Origin: Megaustenia siamemsis
Lineage: Eukaryota > Mollusca > Gastropoda > Stylommatophora > Ariophantidae
Length of the DNA stretch: 64,000 nucleotides
Reading direction: 5' to 3'
Assembly: GCA_032433765.1 (NCBI GenBank)
Contig: JAVIAB010000073.1
Span: 69,607,087 to 69,671,086 of the forward strand
Made by a program: the position numbers and the translations under genes. The notes under the pieces are model-generated. The model made no database searches and was not told the DNA's origin. It worked only from the letters and a program-made list of their open reading frames with translations. Below are positions 54,705-64,000 of this stretch, one piece after another (within the stretch, counting starts at the first letter, position 1; each line of letters begins with the position of its first letter).

Positions 54705-54835
54705 GAAGGGTGTGTGGTATACACTCCAAGGTATGGTAACAGCTTAACAAAAAAGGAACACAACAAAATACTGACGTTTCGGCCTGCGGTCTTCTTCAGA
54801 AGACGGGGACAACGACAACAAACGGTGAGGCACAA
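54705..54835 (-). mobile_element. Penelope-like terminus, solo
   Basis: Same sequence as 37520-37625: ACACTCCAAGGTATGGTAAC, AAGGAACACAACAAAATACT, GACAACGACAACAAACGGTG. Confidence 0.75.
54771..54799 (-). ncRNA. hammerhead-like motif in solo Penelope terminus
   Basis: Minus strand CTGAAGA, stem GACC-GCA-GGCC (one wobble), GAAA, CGTC. Confidence 0.45.
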
Positions 54836-55675
54836 ATACCTATAGCTACATGTCGGATGATGAAGTTAGGGAGAGGTGGACAGAAAGATGAGTGAATATT
54901 AGTAAAGTTTATTTAAAGATATAAGTTTATATTCCGTGTTAATTTTGTTGGTAAATTCTGACAGATCTGTGTGTCTCGAATATTCCACCATTACCTTGTG
55001 ACACCCAACTCCTCCTGGAAGGTCCCAGATTATCCAGAATGAGAACTACTGTTAGACCAGCACAAACATAGATTAATATAAAAGGTCGCATGTAAACATA
55101 CTCTCACTCACACACATACTATAGAATAGAAAATATATTTCACGTGAGAGTAAAATGTCATCAGCACACATAAGCTATACTTGTTTCTATCACAAATTTC
55201 GATCACTCACAAGCTTATTACCCATCTCCTCTAGTGTCAGCTTATTTCTCCTGGTTTATAATGTACACTGAAAGAGGTTTTTCCTCCCATACAAAAATGT
55301 CATGTCATTCATCATACGAAGATACAGATTAAGACTTGTCTTTTATTTATTTATATGTTTAGCCCTAGCATTTTAGTACATGGGAAAATATAAAAAAAAG
55401 AAACGGATTGGAAGCAAATCATTTCCTGCAATAATCTCGTGAATATGGTGTATGTGATAATATGGTTAAATGTTATGTGAAAATGAGAGGAGCTGGGTTA
55501 ACACTAATGGTGTCTATTACCAAAAAAAAAAAGGTGAACAAATGATGTCTTAACAACCACTCAAAAAATCGTGACAGTTACACGAAATGTCTTATGAATA
55601 AAATATATTGAGCAGAAGTCATGTGTTGTTGATAAATCACTGCAGTGAATTATTTGTATAGTCATATGACAACAG
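54836..55675. other. no gene recognised
   Basis: AT-rich, nothing supported. Confidence 0.4.
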
Positions 55676-55960
55676 ACAAGAAAATCGTTGGAGGTCATGG
55701 AAATGTCTGGTTTCTTTAAGAGAACAATACTGAGACTACCATAGACAACTAAAAAGTGTGAATGAATGTCGTTCTACAAGTGAATAAAGGGAAGAGGGCT
55801 TGTTTCCAGTATCACGAGGAAACATATTTGTGGGCAAGCAAATAGAAGGAAACCGGTGGGACTGGAAGAAATGAGAGGAGAAATGATACCAGAGACTGGT
55901 GTAGTTGGAAACCAACAACAGAATTGATAACAATTATATAGTAAGAATATTTTTGAGACA
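55676..55960 (+). pseudogene. old RTE-like LINE relic
   Basis: Plus-strand blocks resembling 35590-35870: RKSLEVMEMSGF, ILRLPWTTKKCE-like, and CAACAACAGAATTGATAACA. Heavily decayed. Confidence 0.5.
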
Positions 55961-56187
55961 ACGACAAGTCATATATTTATAAGTCTTAATATGAGTCCTC
56001 ATCATGAGTGTGTGACATATAGAAAGAGAGAGGAGAGAGAAAGGAAAGAGGAAAGAAAGAGAGACATGTATGGTAAGCCTAGTGTATGCCACATTCGTAT
56101 CTGTGATAGTTGTAATAGCCATGTGTCCCGCTGTGTGTGAGTGTGTGTGTGTGATATTTAAATATCTGATAGTCATGTGCTTGTGTA

Positions 56188-56554
56188 GGGTGTCCGGTTA
56201 GCGCAATCGATAGGCGGTTGGCTTACCACGGCAACAGCCGGGGTTCGTACCCTGGCGAGGACACCTGGGTTTTACTAATTCCCTAAAAATTAGTGGGAGC
56301 CGTGATAGCTCAGTGGTTAGTGAACTGGACTACTACGGACAAGGGGTAGGGTTCGATCCCAACCGACGGCTCCGGGTTCACCCAGCCTTAAATGGGTACC
56401 GGATTTTTTCTGGGAAAGTAAAGCAGCACGGGCGTAATACCGACCACATTACCCCAAAAATCATGTGCTGAAGGTCTGTAAAATATAGGGTCACTAACAC
56501 CATATTTCCCTATACGCCACTTGGCGTGACGGGGGGTACTTTACTTTTTTTACT
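56188..56554 (+). mobile_element. chimeric SINE: family B head fused to a complete family A SINE
   Basis: 56188-56294 is the family B tRNA-like head plus CTAATTCCCTAAAAATTAGT; 56295-56550 is a full family A SINE. One 13-bp TSD, ATGTGCTTGTGTA (56175-56187 and 56555-56567), brackets both, so they inserted as one transcript. Confidence 0.85.
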
Positions 56555-56654
56555 ATGTGCTTGTGTATGTGTTAGGACATATTTATATAACAGTGTGTGT
56601 GTGTGTTAGTTATGATAGTGGTGTGTATATTTCCCGTGAGCTTCTAAGTCTACC

Positions 56655-56712
56655 AATCATCATCACCAAACACCATACCTGCAGGCGTAGATAATCATGT
56701 CTCTCCACAACT
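56655..56712 (-). mobile_element. RTE-like LINE 3' tail
   Basis: ATCATCATCACCAAACACCA, CTGCAGGCGTAGATAATCAT and GTCTCTCCACAAC match other LINE 3' ends (14101, 59385). Confidence 0.65.
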
Positions 56713-56996
56713 GTCTATAAAATATAGGGTCACTAACACCATATTTCCCTATACGCCATTTGGCGTGACGGGGGTACTTTACTTTAATGACCCTATATTT
56801 TACAGACCTGCAGCACATGATTTTTGGGGTAATGTGGTCGGTATTACGCCCGTGCTGCTTTACTTTCCCAGAAAAAAATCCGGTACCCATTTTAGGCTGG
56901 GTGAACCCGGAAGCCGTCGGTTGGGATCGAACCCTACCTCTTGTCCTTTGTAGTCCAGTTCACTAACCACTAAGCTATCGCGTCTCCCTCCTGGAC
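56713..56996 (-). mobile_element. SINE family A with its tail inverted (hairpin)
   Basis: 56713-56786 is the SINE 3' tail in plus orientation. 56787-56996 is the head and body in minus orientation, including AATGACCCTATATTTTACAG, the inverse of the neighbouring tail. A foldback or twin-priming event would do this. Confidence 0.7.
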
Positions 56997-58540
56997 AGTG
57001 TCCTCCAACCTAATGTCCATGCCATCCCTCTTTCGTTAATGATACTAACCCCGCTCTCAATTTACTCTCCACACTCTCTCCTTGTCCTGATAAAACCTAC
57101 CGCCTTCTTGTTCTTGATGTCTGCTCTCTATACTTCTCTATACCTCACAAAGATGGCCTCGGGCTCTCCAGTTCTTCCTGGAACGAAGGAACCAACCCAT
57201 GGTCTCCACCTCTGTCCTTGTTTGTCTGGCTGAACTTTACTTAACCCTCAGCTCATTTGAATTTGACGCTCGATTCTTCAGCCAGAACAGTGGGGTTGCT
57301 ATGGACACCGAGATGGGCCCAAGCTATGGCTGCCTATTGATTGGCTACCTAAAACACCGCATCTGTTCCTCCTTTAGTGGTCACCTTCCCCTCATGCATT
57401 ACCGGTACATGGACGATGGTTTTGGGGTATCTGATTTTCAGGACCTGATTTTGATCAAGTTTTTGGACTTTGATGGCTTATTTCGATCCTCCATTTGTAT
57501 TTCTTTATCTCTACCTCCTCAGTTACCTTTTTAGACATCTAGGTCCCCCTTCACCCAACAGGTTTACATACCTCAGTATAAATATAATTATATTATACAT
57601 TTACTGATGCCCACTCCTACCTCTTCTATTCCTTGTCGCACCCTCACACTTGTAATTCTATACCTTTTCTTAACTCCTACGCCTCAGACGCCGCTGCGAC
57701 CAAGACGACGATTTTCTCCATCAGCCCCACCGTATGTTGGAATTCTGTTGCTGCCGTCTTGACTCTGAATCTGTCATGCAATCTGTTCTCCAGAAAGTTA
57801 TCCCTATTACCCACACCCTAGCTGTTACCCCACCACCCGCCCTCCTTCTATCACACCTATTCTCTCACTTACCCATCACCCTAGCTCTTACCCCACCACC
57901 CACCTTCCTTCTATCACACCTATTCTTTCACTTACCCACCACCCTCACAATCTGACAGCACTCCGGATCCTATAACAACACCTACGTATTCTCCACTCAG
58001 ACCCTACCACTCGCCTTCTATTCTCCGACCCACCATTGGTGGCTTTTAGACGCGACAGGAATCTTCAGAACATTTGGGTTAGAAGACGCCTCCGCAACAT
58101 TGACCAGAACATACTAGATACGACCCGCTGCAACAGATCATGCAGTACGTGCCATTTCGTACTACAGATTCACGGGATCTTATTTCCGAATGGCCCTTTT
58201 GATATCCAGGAAGGCGTTACGTGCATTTCTCGGAATCGGATATACACCATCATCTGACAACGTTTTTTCAAAATATATATTGGCTAAACGGACCGGCGCC
58301 TAGAGGAAGAGTCTGTGAACACTTATATAACATCAAACATGATTATGGCACTCTTGTCACCTCCAATTTCAGATACCTGTGATGACTCCCGTGTTACTGG
58401 CATCATCTCTTGTTCTTCTGGTACCCATAGCCAGTTCACGTTGGAGAACTGACTCATATTCCGCTTTGGTACTCTCAAACCGAGAGGATTAAACTCGTTT
58501 CACTCTTTTCTTTAATTACTGGTATTTTCTCAATTTCTTT
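56997..58540 (+). pseudogene. Penelope-like element, RT and GIY-YIG, degenerate
   Basis: RT motifs in order: LDVCSLYTSIPHKDG (motif A, about 57110-57155), NSGVAMDTEMGPSYGC (motif B, about 57288-57335) and HYRYMDDGFG (motif C, about 57397-57427, Met-Asp-Asp). Then, after a diverged and microdeleted stretch, VAFRRDRNLQNIWVRRRLRN, a Cys-rich knuckle and CISRNRIYTII (GIY equivalent), ending in broken GIY-YIG sequence and a LKPRGLN end. Stops and frameshifts abound. The 5' part is missing. Linker order matches the 50938 copy, so both belong to one broad family. Confidence 0.82.
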
Positions 58541-58714
58541 CCTGCGTTATTTTTATTACTCGCTTGCTCTTCTTCCCATCCATATCCCCTCTCTCTCTTA
58601 TTCTACTTCTAGTTTTCTGTGTACCCTGTGGTACATCTCATTTCATTTTTCCAATTGCTCCAGACTTTCATTGTTTGGTTCCTTTGGTCTAATTAAATCA
58701 TGTCTGCCCTATTG

Positions 58715-59165
58715 TCTTTTAATCTTTTAATTACACTCTTCATCCCAACGTTGTGCTACCAATGCCAGACCTGGGCCCTAGATGCAAGAACAATAAGAAA
58801 AATAACATCTACTGAGATGAAATATGTTAGACGAATGGCAGGAAACAGTCTGAGAGATAAGATCAGAAATGAAGAACTGAGGAAAAAAAGCTAGGAATAG
58901 CCTCCCGCCATAGAATATATAAGGAAACAACAGATAAAATGGTTTGGCCACGTGACAAGGCAGAAAGAACAAAACACTACACAAAGAACCTCCAGTAAAC
59001 GTTGTGAGAATACCAGATCCAATGGTCGATCACGAAAAAGATGGATGGATGGAATATTAGAAGCACTAGGAAACATAACAGCAGCAGAGGCGAACAGAAG
59101 AGCAAAAGACCGCAAATTATATCTCCCCTCAACGCTGAAAGGCAAATGAAGAAGGAAAGAGGAAG
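58715..59165 (+). pseudogene. RTE-like LINE C-terminus
   Basis: Plus-strand CYQCQTWALDARTIRKITST, RMAGNSLRDKIRNEEL, YIRKQQIKWFGHVTRQKE, SRKRWMDGILEALGN and AKDRKLYL, then CAACGCTGAAAGGCAAATG at the 3' end. Closest to 49738-50260. One or two frameshifts. Confidence 0.82.
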
Positions 59166-59379
59166 AAGAGTTAGACTCAACGTAAATCCAAGGCCACCGA
59201 CTATTCTGCCATTCGTTCCGCCATTTTGTTTGAGCTGTGTCGCATTTTCTGGCTTAGAATTCTGTTAATGTGTACAGCTTGTTTGCTATACATGAAGAAG
59301 TATTTCACCTAAAATGTTGTAGTTCGTCTTGTGTTTCTCTTAGTCTAGCTGCTCAATATCATTGTATGTTATTTTATAT
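59166..59379. other. no gene recognised
   Basis: Nothing supported. Confidence 0.35.
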
Positions 59380-59776
59380 CATCATCATCAAGTACCGGGC
59401 CTGCTGGCGTAGGGTGATCATGTCTCTAAACAACTTTCCATCACGACAGTTATTTATCATTTCCGTTGCTGACCTTCTGCCAAGCCTTTCTCTTAAGCTG
59501 TCTGGTATCTTTTCTCTTTGCTTCTCTCTATCTCTTCGTCTCTCAATTTTCCTAGTTGTTACAATATATTCCAGTTGTTCTCTTCTCATTACATGACCAA
59601 AATATGATGATTCTTTCTTCCTAATATTGGAAATTAGCTCTCTTTTTGCTTTGGCCTCTTTCAGAACATTTTCATTACTCTTCTTAGCTGTCCATGGTAT
59701 TCTCAAAAATTTATTTTATATAGTCTTCTGTAAAAACAAACATGTCTATGGCCCCCAACGATATAAATATATATCG

Positions 59777-59807
<31 letters not shown>

Positions 59808-59990
59808 GCTTAACATTCTATTTCAAGACAGGCTCCACATAAAACTGAGCTCCATTTCTCGCTTCCATTGGTAAAAACAGGTTGCATATTGTTCTCATAT
59901 TTTGGAATGCAGTCTTTGACTGAGCCATTCTGCGCCTATTTCTTGTTGAACATATACCGCTAGATGTTAACATTGTTTCCATGTATTTGA
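59380..59990 (-). pseudogene. RTE-like LINE 3' part, uninterrupted paralogue of the palindrome's target
   Basis: Minus strand: RIPWTAKKSNENVLKEAKAK, ELISNIRKKESSYFGHVMRR, then the basic block, LGRRSATEMINNCRDGK and the 3' end with AGTACCGGGCC. ATCATG occurs once, at 59417-59422, where the 11.8-kb element sits in the other copy. A TA microsatellite (59766-59803) interrupts the upstream end. Confidence 0.85.
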
Positions 59991-60300
59991 ATGCATTGAT
60001 ATTTTGTCATACTGTTCACGGCGGTTTGTCAATGAAACTTTAGTTAATTTGCTCACTTCTGTCTTTCCATAAATATAAAATGCACGTGATTTTTTATTAT
60101 ACTATAAAATTAATTAGTAGAATTTATATTTTAAACTATTAAAACTTCTGTGGTTAAAAAATTGAATACCAAACCCTCAAATCTATACCTTGACCAACAC
60201 ATTTTACAGTTTCTGTTTAGTATCACAAACTGAAACATTTACATAATATATATTTTTTTTAATTGAGTGGAATAAACTAGAATCTGCATATCTACAATCA
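59991..60300. other. no gene recognised
   Basis: AT-rich. Confidence 0.4.
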
Positions 60301-60308
60301 ATTAAAAG

Positions 60309-60725
60309 TTATGGTTAGGGTTAGCTGAAAGCCCCGGTATCACTGCAAACGAATTACAATCCATAATTGCTCAACCGCCCGTGCCAGTGGAATCATCCGA
60401 ATTAAAACTCATCTCATTGAAGGATCAAAACAAAGAAAGGCAGCTTCAGTCCCCATCATAGTAGTTACAGCACCAAAAGACATAAGGCCAAGCGGCACGG
60501 AAAGCTGAACTGTTCGTCATACGATATCATCATAAGCAATCGCAATATCGAAACATGATCCGGATGAAAAACACAGCTCACGGTGTGCACAGAGAATAAA
60601 ACACAGTAGCTCCTGCAGTAAGCCGGAGTTCGAATACGAGGAAACTGCAACAAGGAACACTTTGAGACAGAACTTCTACACTATCTGCCGCCTATCCGCC
60701 ATATTGACCGGAAATCCACTGCAAA
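60309..60725 (-). mobile_element. gene-carrying retroposon family, 3' region only (copy 3)
   Basis: CATAATTGCTCAACCGCCCG, TGCCAGTGGAATCATCCG, CATACGATATCATCAT and GCTCACGGTGTGCACAGAG match 4350-4720, with more differences than copy 2. The tail reads GGTTAGGGTTAG. The ORF part is missing. Confidence 0.82.
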
Positions 60726-61485
60726 GTTTTCTAGACTATCGCTAAAATGCCACTTTTATCAAATATATCATATCATATCATATCATATCAAATCATGTTA
60801 TATTATATTATTATTATAGGAATATTAGTCCTTTAAAATGTGTTTAGCCTGTGTATTTAGATAAATGCATGTGTTATCTATGTATGTGTGTGAGAAAGAG
60901 TTAATTTATCAATGTTCTCCACACACACAAGAAACTTGTATAAAAGTAAGAGAAAACAATAATAAATGTGAGATACCTAATCTTTATTATTTGGCCAGTT
61001 AATTTAATAGAAAACTAAATGAGAACTTGTCAATAACGTGAGCTTATTTTGTTTTCATGAACAGGATGACTTCATTAGAGGTGTACACATAGAAGAGCTT
61101 GATAAACACGAGGTTTGATTTCAGGCAGTTACTTTATATTTACTGCATACAAAGATAACACATAAAATGATTTGCCAATGTGGACGGAAAGCCTTTTGAT
61201 TCCATAACAAACGTAACACACAAAGAAATGGGAGAAAGATGCATAGCTTGATGCAGACCCAGAGTTATATAGACAGATAAACTTGTGGACACTCTACACA
61301 AAAGCGTTCATGACATTTGGTTCGAGTTGATAGAAGAGTGAGTGCCAAGCATTGATTCCTCCTTGTTAGTTGCTTTATTTTATAAGCAATTAGTGCAGGT
61401 CATGCATTTGAAAATATTTCTTCAAAGTATTTCCAATGCCTCGTATGTCTGAGCCTGTTTGTTTGCTTGTTAACCTGCGTTCACC
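60726..61485. other. no gene recognised; short ATATC repeat
   Basis: (ATATC)n at about 60763-60795; otherwise nothing. Confidence 0.45.
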
Positions 61486-61489
61486 TGAT

Positions 61490-62005
61490 GACTTTGTCAT
61501 CCACCTTTAAAAGGACATTAAATGGATGAAGAATGCGTTGTTTTGTGGTTTGCAGCAAAACTGTGACATATGCAGCTTTTGACCCAATACATCTGACTTC
61601 ATCACATTTCTGAATACCCGGTTGCTTTCTCTCTTGATCCGCACTCACTTGGCTAGACTATATTGGCTTGTCTGTTTCTAAGGACGAAGAAGTGGACCAG
61701 GGTCTGGATAATTCTGGTTCACCGATCTTGATGCAAGCCATCAGCTATGAGTTGCTAACTTCCAGCTCTGTTGCTGTCGGGCGCCCCTGCTCCCACCTGT
61801 TTACTTAAAACGTTCATCAATTCTGTCACCACATACAGTTGCATTCTCCTACCTTTTTCTTTGCCGGTGCTGGGGTGGTCACGTATTTGAGCTGAAGCTA
61901 TCATTGATGCTTTAACTGGTGTGTAATAAGCATGCTTCGTACTGGGGAATGTGCTGATGAGATGATCTGAGCACTGTGGAGTTGTCCATTAAGTAATGAA
62001 GAGGA
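61490..62005 (+). repeat. dispersed repeats DR1 (61490-61825) and DR2 (61855-62005) in tandem
   Basis: DR1 matches 36885-37230; DR2 matches 41783-41935 (GCATGCTTCGTACTGGGGAA, GTGCTGATGAGATGATCTGA, GCACTGTGGAGTTGTCC). Here they adjoin, so both are probably parts of one larger unclassified element. Confidence 0.65.
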
Positions 62006-62285
62006 TCTTTCTTTTTTACAATATCAAAATTTTACAATATCAAAATTTTACAATATCAAAATTGTAAAAATTGGCTAGAAAAGCAAGAAAAGGATAGAAA
62101 CAGGTTCAAGTTGATTTTTCATGTGAATACTAAAGTACTAAAGAATAAAATAATTGGTATCATTCCCTACACTATTGTACACAAATTAAGTAACTGATCA
62201 CTAGAGAGAGGAACATGCTTCAGTCAATATTTTATGAGTTGTTTCTTGTTATCTAAAAAATAATTGTAAACATTGTGCATGTGAT

Positions 62286-62535
62286 GTTCAGATATTGTTG
62301 TTGTTGTTGTTGCAACAACATGTCCAGATATTGTTGTTGTTGTTGCAACAACATGTTCAGATATTGTTGTTGTTGTTGCAACAACATGTTCAGATATTGT
62401 TGTTGTTGTTGTTGCAACAACATGTTCAGATATTATTGTTGTTGTTGTTGCAACAACATGTCCAGATATTGTTGTTGTTGTTGCAACAACATGTTCAGAT
62501 ATTGTTGTTGTTGCAACAACATGTTCAGATATAAT
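62286..62535. repeat. 33-bp minisatellite built on (GTT)n and its inverse
   Basis: Seven units of ATGTTCAGATATT, (GTT)3-5 and GCAACAACA. Each unit is itself a small hairpin (GTTGTTGCAACAAC). GTT count varies by unit. Confidence 0.92.
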
Positions 62536-62554
62536 TACAGGTTTATTAAAAAAA

Positions 62555-62885
62555 AAAAAACTTCTACCGAGTTAAGTGCTTTTGTGCACACCGTGAGCTG
62601 TGCGTTTCATCAGTTTTAATCATGTTTCAATATTCGATTGTTTTAGATGAATGATGATATCGTATGACATGGAACAGACGGCTGTGTTCACTTTCTGTGC
62701 GGTTTCGCCTTATGTCTTTTGGCGTGTGCCAAAACTGAGACTGCTATGGTGGGGACTACAGCTACCTTTCTTTGTTTGGGAGCTGAGATAGTAATTCGGA
62801 TGATTCCACTGGCATGGGCGGTTGAGTAATTATGGATTTTAATTCGTTTGCAGTGATACCGGGGCCTTCTATAACCATAACTTAA
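62555..62885 (+). mobile_element. gene-carrying retroposon family, 3' region only (copy 4)
   Basis: Inverse orientation to copies 1-3: GCACACCGTGAGCTGTGCGT, CGTATGAC, TTCACTTTCTGTGCGGTTTC, GGATGATTCCACTGGCATGG and GGCCTTCTATAACCATAAC at the end. Confidence 0.82.
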
Positions 62886-64000
62886 TGTCATATCTAAAAT
62901 ATAGGGAGCTGTACATTTTTTTGGGGTTCTAACTATCACTGTTACTGATAGAATCCAACTCTGTCCTATCTTCATTTAGCTGCTGTATAAGAGCTGCCAT
63001 GAGACCTATCTGTACCAGTAGTGGCAATGCAACCAGATAGGTTGATCAGAAGCAAACTGAGACAAGCTTTCCATTTATCAAGCGCTCTAAGATAAGAAAA
63101 GGTGACAATCACACACAGATACCTGGGTAAATGTAACTGCTAATTTGATCTGGGAAATAAAAAAAAAACTGAGTGTTAACGTAAACTACTACCGTTTAGG
63201 AAGACTGGTACAAGGTTGTCACAATAAAGGAAAAATATGATTACAACACTTACCAATAGTGTATATGTCAGAGGTGAAGAGAAAGGATAAATTTAGAATG
63301 GGTTGGTGTCGCTGCAGGCGATACATTTCCATATGTGCTACATCTCTGTTCCAACAGCCAACAAAGTGGTAACACTTTTCTAGTGAACGTGCCACGTTCT
63401 AGATAAAAGGTACGCAACTCATGATGTACACTTCCAGGTTGTTGTAACAGTCATCGCAGGCAGCACAACCATTAGGTGCCTGTGCTGAATCTATGTAGAC
63501 ATCATGGTTAGTGAGCGTGCCCCAAGAATCGCTGTCCTAACAAATGAAGTCACGCCTCCACTTCAATGAAACACTTGATCTCAACACAGTCCAGCAGGTG
63601 GCGTATTTGCAGTCAAAAACAGATCAAAATGGATGCTTGGTACCATTCCACTTTAATAGCCAGCTGTCTGCAGCATGAATCTCTACACTGTGATGTCAAA
63701 AACATGTTAACTTTGTGGTGAGATTAATGCAACCGGACAACCACTGTAAATGAAAATTCAGTCCAGAAAGAATCACTTGAATACATTTGCAGCGAAAATG
63801 CTACCTGTCCCAAACCTAATTTGATTAGAGGGCAATCTTGGCCCGTTGCACCAACCGGAGCTCAAAAAGATAAGTACATCACAGCTTAACTATAAGCACA
63901 GCAAAGTTTTCCCTCATGAAGTGACAAAAGCATCACTAATTAATTCTCTGTTCAAATAAAATGGATCTGGCACTCAGTATGTTGGAGCTTTTGACAAAAT
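62886..64000. other. no gene recognised
   Basis: A short RNase H- or RT-like relic may be present near 63040-63240 (RLIRSKLRQAFHLS-like peptide), but it is too decayed to call. Nothing else is supported to the window end. Confidence 0.4.

Noticed and set aside
56188..56260. Functional tRNA gene
   Set aside because: Head of a SINE: same block recurs at 12852-13103 with a SINE body and target duplications.
62275..62619. Cys-rich CCCCC/Leu-rich LLLLL proteins
   Set aside because: Frames through the GTT minisatellite.

Overview
The window is animal nuclear DNA made almost entirely of mobile-element remains. It is AT-rich, with many microsatellites and minisatellites, GT-AG introns, non-LTR retrotransposons of at least two kinds, Penelope-like elements, tRNA-derived SINEs and DNA transposons. 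The repeat set suggests a marine or freshwater invertebrate; I lean towards a mollusc, possibly a gastropod, from the style of the main SINE and of the retroelement proteins. That lean rests on memory and is weak. I see no intact conserved host housekeeping gene.

Layout. 1-2.7 kb: LINE scraps and a 47-bp minisatellite. 2.76-7.7 kb: a broken LINE with endonuclease, reverse transcriptase (RT), RNase H and CCHC parts, split by a 1.63-kb gene-carrying retroposon with a 10-bp target-site duplication (TSD). 7.7-12.3 kb: AT-rich sequence with minisatellites and one SINE. 12.3-13.9 kb: a three-level nest, with a SINE inside a hAT-like element inside a foldback element. 14.1-25.9 kb: the most unusual object, an 11.8-kb palindromic element. 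25.9-28.6 kb: the rest of the RTE-like LINE whose 3' end that element hit, itself split by a second copy of the gene-carrying retroposon. 28.6-46.3 kb: decayed LINEs, SINEs, Penelope ends with hammerhead-like motifs, and tandem arrays. 46.36-48.44 kb: a whole Tc1/mariner-like transposon with TA flanks and diverged inverted repeats. 48.4-64 kb: LINE and Penelope fragments, a Penelope piece nested in a LINE nested in a 44-bp satellite, a long GATA array, a chimeric SINE, and two further retroposon tails.

The central element (14141-25914) has 5'-AG termini built of AGT repeats and is flanked by a 6-bp duplication, ATCATG. An uninterrupted copy of the same LINE at 59417-59422 carries that hexamer once. 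These are the end signatures of Polinton/Maverick (adintovirus-like) elements. Its inverted repeats are about 4.5-4.7 kb and enclose 2.5 kb of single-copy DNA. The arms carry a Bcl-2-like gene (intact on the left, broken on the right), a one-finger C2H2 ORF, large minisatellites and a CpG-rich end. The centre carries a gene for a PC4-like protein with two PPVY motifs and an AT-hook, and a two-exon gene for an acidic protein whose first codons lie in the arm. No polymerase, integrase, ATPase, protease or capsid gene is present, so it must be non-autonomous. The left arm holds a truncated copy of the start of the acidic-protein gene. The element therefore looks like a snap-back (inverted-duplication) deletion derivative of a larger virus-like element that kept host-interaction genes, including a presumed apoptosis inhibitor.
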